DNA of 64,000 nt from Chloroflexota bacterium (GCA_029561345.1 JAKQJC010000016.1:101159-165158); one strand, 5' to 3'. Shown: positions 10,444-19,771, numbered from the stretch's first letter. Numbers and translations: made by a program. Notes: generated from the sequence alone by a model not told the origin.

Positions 10444-12900
10444 TCAAAGCAAACTGAGCGGATCAATTCCAATGCGCCAGCCCTGCAAATCCACGCCGCG
10501 CAGCAGGGTCACCGGGTTGGGGCTGCGCACCACCACCTGCCAGCGGTACTGCCCATTGACCCGCGAGAAGAAGCAGGGCGCCGGGCCGATCAATTCGGTG
10601 GCGCGCCGCTCACCCGCTTCAATGCGCTGCTGCAGGCTGTCGGCCATGTGTTCGGCAGCGCGCTGGGCCGTATCCCAATCGGCGTGCTGAAATTCCAGGC
10701 GCAGCAGGCGGCAGAACGGCGGATAATTCATCTCCTGGCGGTAGGCCAGTTCGCGGGCATAAAAAGCCTCAAAATTGTGCCCGGCGGCCGCCTGAATGGC
10801 ATAGTGCTGGGGCTGGAAGGTCTGCAATATCACCTGGCCGCCGCGGTCAGCCCGCCCGGCGCGCCCGGCCACCTGCGCCAGCACCTGAAAAGTGCGCTCG
10901 GGAGCGCGGTAATCGGGCAGGTTCAGGCTCACTTCAGCCAGCACCACCCCCACCAGGGTCACCAGGGGCAAATCCAGCCCCTTGGCCAGCATCTGCGTGC
11001 CGATGAGGATATCGGCGCGGTGGGCGGCAAAATGCGAGAGAATCACCTCGTGGGCGCCTTTCTGGCGCGTGGTTTCAGCATCCCAGCGCAGGGTGCGCGC
11101 CTGTGGAAAGAGGCCCTGCACCTCGGCCTCCACCTTTTCGGTGCCGGTGCCAAACTGCCTGATCTGCGTGCTGCGGCAGTTGGGGCACGTTTTGGGCATC
11201 TGGCGGCGGTAATTGCAGGTGTGGCAAATCAACGCGCTTTGCGGGTTATGAAACGTGAGCGGTTTTTCGCAGCGCGGGCAGCGCAGCGCCTGGCCGCAGT
11301 CGCGGCAGAACACATAGGTGGCCGTGCCGCGCCGGTTAAGGAATAGGATGGCCTGTTCATTGGCCTCCAGCACCCGGCCCAGGGCTTTTTGCAGGCTCTC
11401 GCTGAAAAAGCTGCGGTTGCCCGCCTTCAATTCCGCGCGCATGTCCACCACCTGCACCGGCGGCAGGCCTGAGCCTCCGCCCTGGGTGTGGCTCTGAACA
11501 CGCAGCGGCAGGCGCAAATCATGGAAAACCCCCTGCCGGGCGCGGTAGGCCTGGGTGAGCTCAGGCGTTGCCGACCCCAGCACCACGGCGGCGCCGTTCT
11601 GGCGGGCGTACGCCAGGGCCGTCTCCACCGCGTGATACACCGGCGGCATATCGTCCTGGTAGTAGGATTCTTCGTGGCATTCGTCAATGATGATCAGGCC
11701 GGGGTTGGCCAGCGGAGCGAACAGGGCGCTGCGCGCCCCCACCACCACCGGCAGCAGCCCGGCGCGGATGCGCCGCCAGGTGTCGTAGCGCTCGCCAGGC
11801 GAAAGCCGCGAATGGACCAGCCCCACCCGGCTGCCAAAGCGGCTGAGGAAGCGCCGCACGGTCTGGGGGGTGAGGGCAATTTCGGGCACCAGAATCACCG
11901 CCTGGCGGCCCAGCTCAAGGGCCAGGGCGGCAGCCTGCAAATAAAGCTCCGTCTTGCCAGAGCCAGTGACGCCCTGCAGCAGGCAGGGGCGGCCGGGTTT
12001 TCCGGCAGCAGCGGCGCGAATTTCAGCCGCAATGACTTCAAAAGCGGCCGCCTGGTCGGGGGTCAGCGGCAGGGGTTCCGAGGGCGCAGCCGGAATTTCG
12101 CGCAGCGGGTCGCGCCAGATTTCGGTTTCATTAAAGGTCACCAGGCCCATTTCAGCCAGGCGGTTCAGGTCAGCCAGGCTGCCGCCGCTGCGGGCATAGA
12201 GCCAGGCCGGCGCAATGGGCAGCGGTTCTTTGAGCAGCACATCCAGAATGCGCCGGCGGCGGGCGGCCACCTCTTTGTGCGCGCTGAGCCGTTCCAGGGC
12301 CAGGTCGGCCTCGCTCAGGGCGCCGGCGGCCTGCACCGTGCGGATCATTTTTGGCTGCACGCGCGGCGGGGGCAGAGTGGAGCGCACCAGCACGCAGCCG
12401 CTTTTCTGCAGCGCGCGCAGGGCAGCCCGCCAGTTCTGGTGCGAAAAGGCTGCCTCAAGCTGGCGGCCGCGCAGCGTGCCGCGTTCCGTCAGCAAATCCA
12501 GCAGGCGGCCCTCAAGGGGACCAGGCGGGCTGGCAGGTTCGGCCACTTTTTGCGCCTGCAAATCGGCATGCTGGCTGAGGCCAGGGGGGATCATCACATC
12601 GAGGCAGGCCGCCAGCGGTGAAAGGGTTTCTGCGGCCATCCAGTGCGCCAGGGCAAGCTGGCGGGCGTTCAGCACCGGCAGCGGATCCACCAAATCCAGT
12701 ATGGGGCGGGTTTGCGGCACCGAGGGCTCCTCGAGGCTGCGCAGCACCACCCCCTGCACCATCTGGGTGCCAAAAGGTGCCACCACCAGGCAGCCCGGCA
12801 GCACCTGGCCGGCCAGTTCAGGCGGCACATGGTAATCGAACACCGCACTGATGCCGGGGATATTGACCGCCACCTGCACAAAACGGGTTTCGGCGTCCAT
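10444..12900 (-). CDS. priA: primosomal protein N' (PriA), replication restart helicase
   Basis: 818 residues from the ATG at 12900, whose A is the last base of the upstream TGA (TGATG), so translation is coupled; a GTG one codon earlier is an alternative. The N-terminal 3'-DNA-binding domain (FDYHVPPELAGQVLPGCLVVAPFG region) is present. Helicase motif I is GVTGSGKTELYL and motif II is DECH instead of the usual DEEH. Two zinc-binding CxxC pairs (CRDCGQALRCPRC and CHTC/CPNC) and helicase motifs V/VI (GTQMLAKGLDLP, QVAGRAGR) follow. PriA reloads the replisome at stalled forks. It is the last gene of an envelope-biogenesis operon, an uncommon context. Confidence 0.96.
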   Translation of the reverse strand: MDAETRFVQVAVNIPGISAVFDYHVPPELAGQVLPGCLVVAPFGTQMVQGVVLRSLEEPSVPQTRPILDLVDPLPVLNARQLALAHWMAAETLSPLAACLDVMIPPGLSQHADLQAQKVAEPASPPGPLEGRLLDLLTERGTLRGRQLEAAFSHQNWRAALRALQKSGCVLVRSTLPPPRVQPKMIRTVQAAGALSEADLALERLSAHKEVAARRRRILDVLLKEPLPIAPAWLYARSGGSLADLNRLAEMGLVTFNETEIWRDPLREIPAAPSEPLPLTPDQAAAFEVIAAEIRAAAAGKPGRPCLLQGVTGSGKTELYLQAAALALELGRQAVILVPEIALTPQTVRRFLSRFGSRVGLVHSRLSPGERYDTWRRIRAGLLPVVVGARSALFAPLANPGLIIIDECHEESYYQDDMPPVYHAVETALAYARQNGAAVVLGSATPELTQAYRARQGVFHDLRLPLRVQSHTQGGGSGLPPVQVVDMRAELKAGNRSFFSESLQKALGRVLEANEQAILFLNRRGTATYVFCRDCGQALRCPRCEKPLTFHNPQSALICHTCNYRRQMPKTCPNCRSTQIRQFGTGTEKVEAEVQGLFPQARTLRWDAETTRQKGAHEVILSHFAAHRADILIGTQMLAKGLDLPLVTLVGVVLAEVSLNLPDYRAPERTFQVLAQVAGRAGRADRGGQVILQTFQPQHYAIQAAAGHNFEAFYARELAYRQEMNYPPFCRLLRLEFQHADWDTAQRAAEHMADSLQQRIEAGERRATELIGPAPCFFSRVNGQYRWQVVVRSPNPVTLLRGVDLQGWRIGIDPLSLL

Positions 12901-13934
12901 CACGGCGCCCCCACAAAAATCAGCACATCGCTGGCATAGGCTTCCACGGGAACCGCCACGGCCTGGCCGTGCATCAGGTAAGCCTGCAAAGCCAGGGCAA
13001 AGTCGCTCGGTCCGGCAATCTCCATATCACCCGCCAGATCGAGAAAAGGCTGATAGCGCGCCGCCATGTAAGCGATGCCGCGCATATCCGTGGTCAGGCG
13101 CAGGTAATCATCCGGGTCCACAATCACCGCGTGGTCGGCAATGACAATCAGGCGCTCGGGCAGGGTGGGCAAAACGGCTTCCAGTTCGGTCAGCAAACGG
13201 TCTGGGTATTTCTTGCTGCGTTCTTCCAGCGGGCGGGCGGCGTCGCGGTGCACCACATAGGGGCTGAAAGTTTCCCAGGCCGGCCAGATGCGGTATTTCA
13301 GGTAAGCCGCTCCGCCGGCGGGGATATCCGCAAGCCGCACATCCTCCCCCTCCACCGCGCCGATGATCAGCTTGAGCGGCTGGGGGGTCTGGTCAAAAGT
13401 GTGAGCCGCGTTCAGGTAATAGCGGGTGATGCGGCGCGTGCCAAAGGCAATGGTTTCGCGGTGAATGCCGCGGTCGAGCAGTTGAAAGGCCATGCAGGCC
13501 CACAGGGCGCGCGGTTCGCCGCTGGTGACGCCCTCCGTCAGCAGGCTGATGCCGGTGTAGCCCCAATCCACGGTGCGGCCAATGTCATCCGTCAGCGGAA
13601 AAAGCACCGCAGGGCGGCTGGGAGCCGGCGTTTCAGTGGGCAGGGGCGTGGCGCTGGGCAGCGGGGTGGCTGAAGGGACGGGCGTCGCGGTAGGGCGCGG
13701 CGTCACCGTGGCAATGTAGGTGCGGGTGATCGTCGGGGTGGGCGTCAGGGTCAGGGTGACCGTCGGCGTAAGCGTGGGGGTATGGGTTTGCGTGGGGGTC
13801 AGGGTGAGGGTGGGGGTGCGGGTGGGCGGCAGTTTTGGAATGGGAATGCGCCAATGGGTCTGGCTGGCAGCGCAGGCCGCCAGCAGCAGGCAGACAAAAA
13901 CAGTGATAAGGCTGCGATGCACTCTGAATTTCAT
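12900..13934 (-). CDS. lipoprotein with long Thr-Pro repeat linker, unknown C-terminal domain
   Basis: 344 residues from the ATG at 13934; two non-ATG codons just upstream are less likely. The signal peptide ends in a lipobox (LLLAAC, Cys at about 21), giving a membrane-anchored secreted protein. Residues about 35-105 are a Thr-Pro repeat spacer typical of Chloroflexota secreted proteins. The C-terminal 230 residues are globular with no motif I can name; Leu/Asp-rich strands such as RLIVIADHAVIVDPDDY resemble an alpha/beta fold. It lies between the MEMO-family gene and priA and overlaps priA by one base. Confidence 0.75.
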   Translation of the reverse strand: MKFRVHRSLITVFVCLLLAACAASQTHWRIPIPKLPPTRTPTLTLTPTQTHTPTLTPTVTLTLTPTPTITRTYIATVTPRPTATPVPSATPLPSATPLPTETPAPSRPAVLFPLTDDIGRTVDWGYTGISLLTEGVTSGEPRALWACMAFQLLDRGIHRETIAFGTRRITRYYLNAAHTFDQTPQPLKLIIGAVEGEDVRLADIPAGGAAYLKYRIWPAWETFSPYVVHRDAARPLEERSKKYPDRLLTELEAVLPTLPERLIVIADHAVIVDPDDYLRLTTDMRGIAYMAARYQPFLDLAGDMEIAGPSDFALALQAYLMHGQAVAVPVEAYASDVLIFVGAP

Positions 13935-13965
13935 CACCAAGGCTCAATCTTTAAGCGCGGGCTGG

Positions 13966-14814
13966 TCAGGGTATTTGCATAATGGCGGCGGCGCCGTAAC
14001 CCACCACCGAAGATTCATCTCCCGTCACCGCGCCCGAGGTGGCATGGCGCAAAATGCGCACATGGTTGGCGCCCAGTTCGCGCGCCGCCCACAGCACGGC
14101 GGCCACGGCCGCCAGGCCGCAGGCATGGCCTTTGCCCTTGCTTTCCAACTCATACAGGCCCTCAGGCGAGAAGGCCCCAATTTGCTGCAGCACGGCTGAA
14201 TCGAGCCATTCGGCACGTTCCTGCGGGAAGAAATGCGAAAGATCGGTGCTGGCCACCAGCAGGAATGTCTTGCCGCGCACCACCCGCGCCAGGGCATGTC
14301 CCAGCGCCCTGGCCGTGTTGCTGCTCTGATCGCGCACCATCACCGGCAGCAGGGTGAAGCCCGGCTGCAGGGCGCACTGGGCAAACGGCAGTTCAATTTC
14401 AAGGGCGTGTTCGCCGTCGCGCGGCACCGGCGTCAGGCGCAGGCTGGCGGTATCCTTAAGGATGGCATCCACCTGCTCCACGGCAGCGCGGTCCACAGGA
14501 ATGGTTCCCAGCGGGGTGCCGTAAGCCTGATGCGCGGTGGTGAGCAGAGGCTGAGGGGCAAAATGGTGCAGGGGCGAAACCACCACCAGCAGATCCACCG
14601 CCATGCCCTGCACAGTCTTGAAGGCATAGCCAGCCACAGGGCCGGAATACATATGTCCGGCATGCGGGCTGACCAGACCCATGACCGGGCCTTCCAGGGC
14701 GGTCACGGCGGCGGCATTGATGTACTGATTGACGGCAGCTTTCAGGCGCGCTGGATCCCCTTCGTACCAGCGGCCTGCGATCGGCGATGGGCGGATATCG
14801 GTAATTGTGTCCAT
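13966..14814 (-). CDS. MEMO1 family protein (AmmeMemoRadiSam system protein B)
   Basis: 282 residues. The ATG at 14814 is chosen because GGGAGG sits 4 nt upstream. The family is shown by SPHAGHMYSGPVAGYAF (about 53-69), a VVSPLHHF block and the C-terminal GHACGLAAV with its conserved Cys; in MEMO proteins a His/His/Cys set lines the active-site-like pocket. AmmeMemoRadiSam proteins often occur with a radical SAM and an AMMECR1 partner; neither is in this window. Biochemical role is not established. It is the second gene in the M23 peptidase operon. Confidence 0.9.
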   Translation of the reverse strand: MDTITDIRPSPIAGRWYEGDPARLKAAVNQYINAAAVTALEGPVMGLVSPHAGHMYSGPVAGYAFKTVQGMAVDLLVVVSPLHHFAPQPLLTTAHQAYGTPLGTIPVDRAAVEQVDAILKDTASLRLTPVPRDGEHALEIELPFAQCALQPGFTLLPVMVRDQSSNTARALGHALARVVRGKTFLLVASTDLSHFFPQERAEWLDSAVLQQIGAFSPEGLYELESKGKGHACGLAAVAAVLWAARELGANHVRILRHATSGAVTGDESSVVGYGAAAIMQIP

Positions 14815-14847
14815 ACTTCCTCCCAATCAGGCCTGAATAAAAGTTGG

Positions 14848-16086
14848 TTAGCGCAAGAAATCCCAGGGGTTCACCCGGCCGTAGGCGTCGCTGCGCAGTT
14901 CGAAATGCAGGTGCGGGCCGGTTGAATTGCCCGTGCTGCCCATCGAACCGATGACGGTGCCCTGCAAAATGCTCTGGCCGCAGGAAACCCCCACCACGCT
15001 CAGGTGAGCATAGAGGGTTTGCCATCCGTTGCCGTGATCGAGCACGACCATGTTGCCGTAACCATAATCATTCCAGCCGGCATACACCACCACGCCCGTA
15101 TCCGCGGCGAAAATGGCGTTGCCCTCCGCGCCGGCAATATCAATGCCGTAGTGGTTGATGTTGGGGCTGTAGTCCCAACCGGAAAGGAAGCGTTCGGTGG
15201 ACGGCCAGATGAAGGAACCCGTGCCGTACCAGCCATCCAGCGTGCCCGAGCAGGCGCCGGGACCCACTTCCTTGGCCTTGGCCGGGTTGGAGCGGGTGAT
15301 GCGCGGGGTTTTCCAATCGCTGAAGGCCACCTTGCCGCCCGGCACAATCAGCCAGGTGCCGGGTTCAATGTTGGGCTTGGTGAAGTCGCCCAGGGTGGCC
15401 GGGTCGAGATTGTTGCCCGCAAAATTGACGATGGCTTCCGCGGTCACGCCGTAGAACTTGGCCACGCCGTTAAGACCTTCGCCGCTGCTCCAGCGGTGAT
15501 AAACCCCATCGATGGGCAGAATGTTCAAAATTTGCCCGGGGCGAATGGTGTGCGGGTCGTCGCCCAGAGTGTAACGGTTGCCGCCCAAAATGGTTTCGGG
15601 CTTCAAATTGTATTTCTCAGCAATGCCAAACAGGGTGTCGCCCTGTACCACGGTGTAAGTGACCACATCGCTGCGCGGCTTTTCCGGCAAAATGGTGTGC
15701 AGCATGGCGCTCCGCAGCACGCCCATGGAACTGGCACCCAGGGTGTCAAAATAGGGAGGAATATCAAACACCGGGGTGGGGGTCTGGGCCGGTGCGGTGG
15801 GCAGCAGGTTGCTGCTGGCCGCAGCCTGGGGTTGGTCGGGCAGGTTCAGGTAAAAGCTGCCCATCACCCACACCACAACCACAAAGAGGGACAGAGACAC
15901 CACAATGGCCGCCACCCGCAGCACGGTTTCACCCATGCCCATGCGGATGATGTTTTCCCATATATGTGAGGCTTTTTTGGCAGTGGAAGCAGTTTCTTCA
16001 GTCAGGAGCGCTTCTTCTAAGGCAGGCTCTTCGACAGGTTGATCAGAAGGGGAAAGGTTATCTTGCATAAGTTTGGACATCTCCAC
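14848..16086 (-). CDS. membrane-anchored LysM / M23 (LytM) family metallopeptidase
   Basis: 412 residues. An acidic cytoplasmic N-terminus (1-55), one helix (about 58-80), two LysM-like modules (about 138-190 and 195-250) and a C-terminal LytM domain with zinc motifs NHYGID and HLHFE. All expected zinc ligands are present, so it should be an active peptidoglycan endopeptidase at the outer face of the membrane. The GTG at 16086 lies 5 nt after a strong -10, consistent with leaderless translation; ATG at 16080 or 16068 are alternatives, with GGAG at 16080-16083 region. First gene of the operon M23 - MEMO - lipoprotein - priA. Confidence 0.9.
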   Translation of the reverse strand: MEMSKLMQDNLSPSDQPVEEPALEEALLTEETASTAKKASHIWENIIRMGMGETVLRVAAIVVSLSLFVVVVWVMGSFYLNLPDQPQAAASSNLLPTAPAQTPTPVFDIPPYFDTLGASSMGVLRSAMLHTILPEKPRSDVVTYTVVQGDTLFGIAEKYNLKPETILGGNRYTLGDDPHTIRPGQILNILPIDGVYHRWSSGEGLNGVAKFYGVTAEAIVNFAGNNLDPATLGDFTKPNIEPGTWLIVPGGKVAFSDWKTPRITRSNPAKAKEVGPGACSGTLDGWYGTGSFIWPSTERFLSGWDYSPNINHYGIDIAGAEGNAIFAADTGVVVYAGWNDYGYGNMVVLDHGNGWQTLYAHLSVVGVSCGQSILQGTVIGSMGSTGNSTGPHLHFELRSDAYGRVNPWDFLR

Positions 16087-16091
16087 TTTTG

Positions 16092-16121
16092 ATCATAACA
16101 CACATGCAAAGAAGGTGTCAA
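16092..16121 (-). promoter_or_regulatory. strong sigma70-type promoter for the M23-priA operon
   Basis: On the minus strand: perfect -35 TTGACA (16116-16121), 18-bp spacer, -10 TATGAT (16092-16097). The predicted start coincides with the first GTG codon at 16086. Confidence 0.8.
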
Positions 16122-16194
16122 GCGCAGCGCAAACGGTGGAAAGCGGTGAGACAAGCGACCACATTAATAATTATGCAGTTCTTCCGCGTGATGA

Positions 16195-16235
16195 GCACCG
16201 TGCTCTCTGAAAGGGTATTTCAGAGAGCACGGTGC
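16195..16235. terminator. perfect 18-bp hairpin after the OsmC gene
   Basis: Arms 16195-16212 and 16218-16235 are fully complementary with a 5-nt loop. It lies 15 nt past the stop of the OsmC-like gene on the minus strand. No T run follows on the minus side and only four T on the plus side, so it may be a terminator, an mRNA-stabilising end or a palindromic repeat. Confidence 0.6.
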
Positions 16236-16249
16236 ATTTTCAGCAGCAA

Positions 16250-16666
16250 TTACCCGTGGATGGTGATCTTGTGCTCGATGGGCACAGCCTGGCGCAGCAT
16301 GGCGATGGAGGGGCAGTATTTGGTCTCTGAGAGTTCCACCGCGCGTTCCACCGCCGCCGGGTCGATGTTTTCGCCGGAGACGATGTATTCAATCACGATG
16401 CGGGTGAACACACGCGGGTGCTCGCTGGCGCGCTCGGCATGCACCTGCACCTCAAAGGCGCTCACTGCCTGGCGTTTTTTCTCCAGAATGCTGATCACAT
16501 CCATGCCGGTGCAGCCGGCCAGGCCCACGGCCAGCAGCTCCATTGGCTTGAAGCCGGCCGCTTCCTCGCCTTCGGCCGGCAGCGCGCCGTCCATCGGCAG
16601 GGTGAGCCCCGAGTTGACTGTTCCAGTGAAGGCCAATCCATTTTTCCAGGTGACTTTTGCGTTCAT
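16250..16666 (-). CDS. OsmC family protein
   Basis: 138 residues, normal for OsmC-like proteins. The central LAVGLAGCTGMDV and C-terminal LSETKYCPSIAML blocks carry the two conserved cysteines used by OsmC/Ohr enzymes to reduce organic hydroperoxides. Arrangement is closer to the YhfA-like OsmC branch than to Ohr, and the substrate is uncertain. The ATG overlaps the stop of the EamA gene (ATGA), so it is translated as the last cistron of the ogt-eamA-osmC unit. Confidence 0.88.
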   Translation of the reverse strand: MNAKVTWKNGLAFTGTVNSGLTLPMDGALPAEGEEAAGFKPMELLAVGLAGCTGMDVISILEKKRQAVSAFEVQVHAERASEHPRVFTRIVIEYIVSGENIDPAAVERAVELSETKYCPSIAMLRQAVPIEHKITIHG

Positions 16667-17562
16667 GTGCTTGCTTTTCCTTTCGTTCCTGACCAGCGCA
16701 AATTGACCGCGGCAATGCCGCTGATGATGAGCAGGCCGCCCAAAAGCGCCTGCCAGCCGGGACGTTCCCCGAGGAAAACCGCCCCCAGAATCACCCCCAC
16801 CAGCGGGAAGACATAGGTCACCAGGCCGGTGCGGGTGGGGCCGACGGAGTGAATCAGGCTGAAATAGAGCCAGTTGGCAATGCACGAGCCCATCACCCCC
16901 AGCCACACCAGCGCCACCCAGGTGAGGGGTTGGGCCGGAAAGACCAGGGGCCGGTCAGCCAGCGGGGTGATGAGCCACATGGCCGCCCCCGCCGGGCCCA
17001 CCTGCAGCAGCGACTGGATGGCAGGGGAATAGCCGCGGGTTTTCAGGCGCGCAATGACGTTGGAGATGCCGTAAAGCAGGGCCCCGCCCAGCATGGCCAG
17101 TTCGCCTTCCAGGCTGCCGCCTGCGCCGCCCAGGTTCTGCGACATCAGCAGCACCACCCCGGCGAAGCCCAACCCCAGCCCCAGCAGGCGCGGCAGGCTC
17201 AGGCGGTCTTCAGGAACAAAGAAGGGGGCGATGAGAATGGTGAACAGCGGCACGGTGCAGTTGAGGATGCTGGCCACCCCGGAGGTGATGCGCGTTTCGG
17301 CCCACGAAATCAGCATGAAGGGAATCACCACGTTGGTGAAGCCCAGCAGAACAAACCAGCCCCACTGGCGCGGCGGAATGACCAGACCTTTGAAGGCGCG
17401 GGTGATTCCGGCAAGCGCCAGCAGCCCCAGCAGAGCAAACAGCACCCGCAGGCTCACCAGCATAAACGGGCTGACCTCGCTGACAGCGATCTTGATCCAG
17501 AGGAAAGAGGAGCCCCAGATGAGACCGAGCAGGGTGAATTTAAGCCAGTCTTTGCCCGACAA
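16663..17562 (-). CDS. EamA/DMT family permease
   Basis: 299 residues with ten predicted membrane helices in two EamA repeats (first begins LLGLIWGSSFLWIKIA; second begins about residue 150). The start is taken as TTG at 17562 because GGAAGG is 8 nt upstream and the first helix follows at once; no ATG suits. This start lies inside the end of ogt (23-nt overlap, different frame), and the stop overlaps the OsmC start. DMT members export amino acids, metabolites or drugs; the substrate here is not predictable. Confidence 0.82.
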   Translation of the reverse strand: MSGKDWLKFTLLGLIWGSSFLWIKIAVSEVSPFMLVSLRVLFALLGLLALAGITRAFKGLVIPPRQWGWFVLLGFTNVVIPFMLISWAETRITSGVASILNCTVPLFTILIAPFFVPEDRLSLPRLLGLGLGFAGVVLLMSQNLGGAGGSLEGELAMLGGALLYGISNVIARLKTRGYSPAIQSLLQVGPAGAAMWLITPLADRPLVFPAQPLTWVALVWLGVMGSCIANWLYFSLIHSVGPTRTGLVTYVFPLVGVILGAVFLGERPGWQALLGGLLIISGIAAVNLRWSGTKGKAST

Positions 17563-18088
17563 CGGTGTGGCCTTCCAGCCTGAGCAGCCAGGCCTTTGAA
17601 TCGAGCCCTCCCGGCGCGCTGAAGCCGTGCAGGTCGCGGTTGTGGTTGACCACGCGGTGGCAGGGGATGACAATGCCCATGGGGTTGCGCCCCAGCGCCC
17701 CGCCCACTGCCCGCGAAGCATTGGGTTTGCCAATGGCCAGGGCCACTTCGCCGTAGGTGCGCACCTCGCCGTAGGGAATGGCATAGGTGGCGCGCAGCAC
17801 CTGTTCCTGGAAGGGCGTCATGACCGACCAGTCGATGGGAATTTCAAACATGCGGCGTTTTCCCGCCAGATATTCATCGATCTGGCGCAAAGCCTGATTC
17901 ACCTGGCGGGCCTGGGGCGCGCTTTGCGGCCCGGCCAGGGGCGCCGCCCAGGCTTCAAAGCCGTCGTCCGGCTGGACGGCGGTGTGCAGTTCAGCCATGC
18001 CGATGCGTGAAAAGACCACCCTGATCACCCCCATGGGGTGGCTGGTGGGCATTTGACCATACCAGATGGGACCTTCAGATAGAGTCAT
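17540..18088 (-). CDS. ogt: methylated-DNA--[protein]-cysteine S-methyltransferase
   Basis: 182 residues from the ATG at 18088 (AAAGG 8 nt upstream). The C-terminal half carries the active-site motif IPCHRV, with the acceptor Cys, preceded by TPFQEQVLRATYAIPYGEVRTY, which contains the DNA-binding helix region, and by AVGGALGRNP. The protein transfers O6-alkyl groups from guanine to itself, a suicide repair reaction. It heads a three-gene unit with a permease and an OsmC-like protein, which suggests a stress theme, but co-regulation is inferred only from overlaps. Confidence 0.95.
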   Translation of the reverse strand: MTLSEGPIWYGQMPTSHPMGVIRVVFSRIGMAELHTAVQPDDGFEAWAAPLAGPQSAPQARQVNQALRQIDEYLAGKRRMFEIPIDWSVMTPFQEQVLRATYAIPYGEVRTYGEVALAIGKPNASRAVGGALGRNPMGIVIPCHRVVNHNRDLHGFSAPGGLDSKAWLLRLEGHTVVGQRLA

Positions 18089-18367
18089 GGAACCGCCTTT
18101 CACAAAATAAGAGAAGATACCTCATTTTATCATCAGCGCGGTTTAAAGATGTATCCCCGCGGCCCGGGCCAGGGGTGAATTTGAAAAATCAACGTAACGG
18201 ACTTTTATCACGGTAGCAGTTACAAATCAACATCAGTGCAGCAATGAAAACGACGGAGCAAGCAAGGGCTCAGCCGGCGGCGTTTGCCTGGATGACTGAA
18301 CAATTATGATTTTTTACTTCTCAACGATGATAATTGTAAGCTGGAGGGCTGTTCCTGGCGGCAAAAA
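18089..18367. other. intergenic region without a recognised gene
   Basis: About 280 bp between ogt (starting leftward) and the kbl terminator. It is more AT-rich than the genes and should hold the ogt promoter, but no convincing -35/-10 pair was found. A GCAGTTACAAATCAA stretch near 18209 resembles the GCAGTAACAAATCAA that precedes the terminator at 4704. Confidence 0.4.
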
Positions 18368-18393
18368 ACTGCCCCCGTTTGAGCGGGGGCAGT
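18368..18393 (-). terminator. rho-independent terminator of kbl
   Basis: Ten-bp GC-rich stem (18368-18377 with 18384-18393), loop TTTGAG, followed on the minus strand by six T. Confidence 0.9.
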
Positions 18394-18415
18394 GGGGTTC
18401 TTATGAGGCAGGTGG

Positions 18416-19600
18416 TTAGCGGATGATGCCGAGGCGGCGGCCCACGGTGGCGAAGCGCTCGAGGCCTTCATCCAGGTCGCCCTTGGTGTGGGCGGCGGAA
18501 ATCATCACGCGGATGCGCGCTTTGCCGCGGGGCACGGTGGGGAAGCCCAGGGCCATGGCAAACACGCCTTCCTGGAACAGTTCGCGGCTGAACTGCTGCG
18601 CCAGGGGAGCTTCGCCGAGCATGATGGGGGTGATGGGCGTGACGCTCATGCCGGTGTCGAAACCGAGAGTCTTCATTTCTGATTTGAAGTAATCGGCGTT
18701 ATCCCAGAGCTGGTCCACCAGTTCGGTGGATTCTTCCAGGACGTCGATGGAGGCGATGCAGGCAGCCACATCCGGCACGGTCATGGCCGAAGAGAAGAGG
18801 AAGGGCCGGCCGCGCAGGCGCAGCCATTCCACAATGGTGGGGTTGCCCGCCACCACGCCGCCCACCACGCCAAAAGCCTTGGAGAGCGTGCCAACTTCCA
18901 CATCCACCTTGCCGTGCAGGCCAAAGTGATCCACAATGCCGCGTCCGCCCTTGCCCACCACGCCTTCGCCGTGCGCGTCATCCACCATCAGAATCAGGTC
19001 GTGGGCCTGGGTGATTTCATAGATCTTATCCAGGGGGGCCATGTCGCCGTCCATGCTGAACACGCCGTCGGTCACCACCACCGCGCGGCGGTAGTTGCCG
19101 GCATTCTCTTTGATCACGCGTTCCAGGTCGGCCATGTCGCAGTGAGCATAGCGCACAATGCGCGCGCCTGAAAGGCGGGAGCTGTCGATAATGGAGGCAT
19201 GGTTCAATTCATCGGAGAAAATGACATCTTCCTTGCCGACCAGGGCCGGCAGGGTGGCCAGGTTGGCCGTGAAGCCCGACTGGAAGGTGATGGCCGATTC
19301 GACGCCTTTGAAGGCCGCCAGGCGTTTTTCCAGTTCCAGGTGCAGTTCCATTGTCCCGGCAATGGTGCGCACCGCGCCAGGACCCACGCCGTAGGTTTTG
19401 ATGGCCTCCTGGGCCGCGGCGGTAACCCGCGGATGGTTGGCCAGGCCGAGATAGTTGTTGGAGCAGAAATTCAGCACGCGCTTGCCGTCCACGCGCAGCC
19501 AGGCGCCCTGGGGCGAGCTGAGGGTGCGGATGGTGTTGTACAAACCGGCTGTCTTCAGGCCTTGAATTTCCTCTTCAATCCATTGGAGTTTATGGGACAT
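18416..19600 (-). CDS. kbl: glycine C-acetyltransferase (2-amino-3-ketobutyrate CoA ligase)
   Basis: 394 residues, matching Kbl. It belongs to the alpha-oxoamine synthase group of PLP enzymes: [14 protein letters not shown] near residue 45, [19 protein letters not shown] and the PLP lysine Lys241 in GTLSKAFG. Kbl is preferred over BioF because of overall length and the N-terminal pattern, though BioF or a related synthase is possible. Kbl with threonine dehydrogenase degrades threonine to glycine; no tdh or bio gene is adjacent. AAGAGG is 5 nt before the ATG. Single-gene transcript with its own terminator. Confidence 0.88.
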   Translation of the reverse strand: MSHKLQWIEEEIQGLKTAGLYNTIRTLSSPQGAWLRVDGKRVLNFCSNNYLGLANHPRVTAAAQEAIKTYGVGPGAVRTIAGTMELHLELEKRLAAFKGVESAITFQSGFTANLATLPALVGKEDVIFSDELNHASIIDSSRLSGARIVRYAHCDMADLERVIKENAGNYRRAVVVTDGVFSMDGDMAPLDKIYEITQAHDLILMVDDAHGEGVVGKGGRGIVDHFGLHGKVDVEVGTLSKAFGVVGGVVAGNPTIVEWLRLRGRPFLFSSAMTVPDVAACIASIDVLEESTELVDQLWDNADYFKSEMKTLGFDTGMSVTPITPIMLGEAPLAQQFSRELFQEGVFAMALGFPTVPRGKARIRVMISAAHTKGDLDEGLERFATVGRRLGIIR

Positions 19601-19639
19601 TTAAACCTCTTGGCATTTTGGGATAATAACAGCACATTT

Positions 19640-19645
19640 ATTATA
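19640..19645 (-). promoter_or_regulatory. -10 element for kbl
   Basis: TATAAT on the minus strand; the predicted start is about 33 nt before the kbl ATG. No good -35 is seen at 17 bp. Confidence 0.5.
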
Positions 19646-19771
19646 CAATCGGCCCCCGCCCTGCATTTTAGTATTGAAAAGCACCTCGCCAGGTGACAAA
19701 TGCACTTCTCGGTCCGGCTGATCCATTTTCCCTATCATTTCATGAGGGCCGGTATGCTCAATATAAACAAG

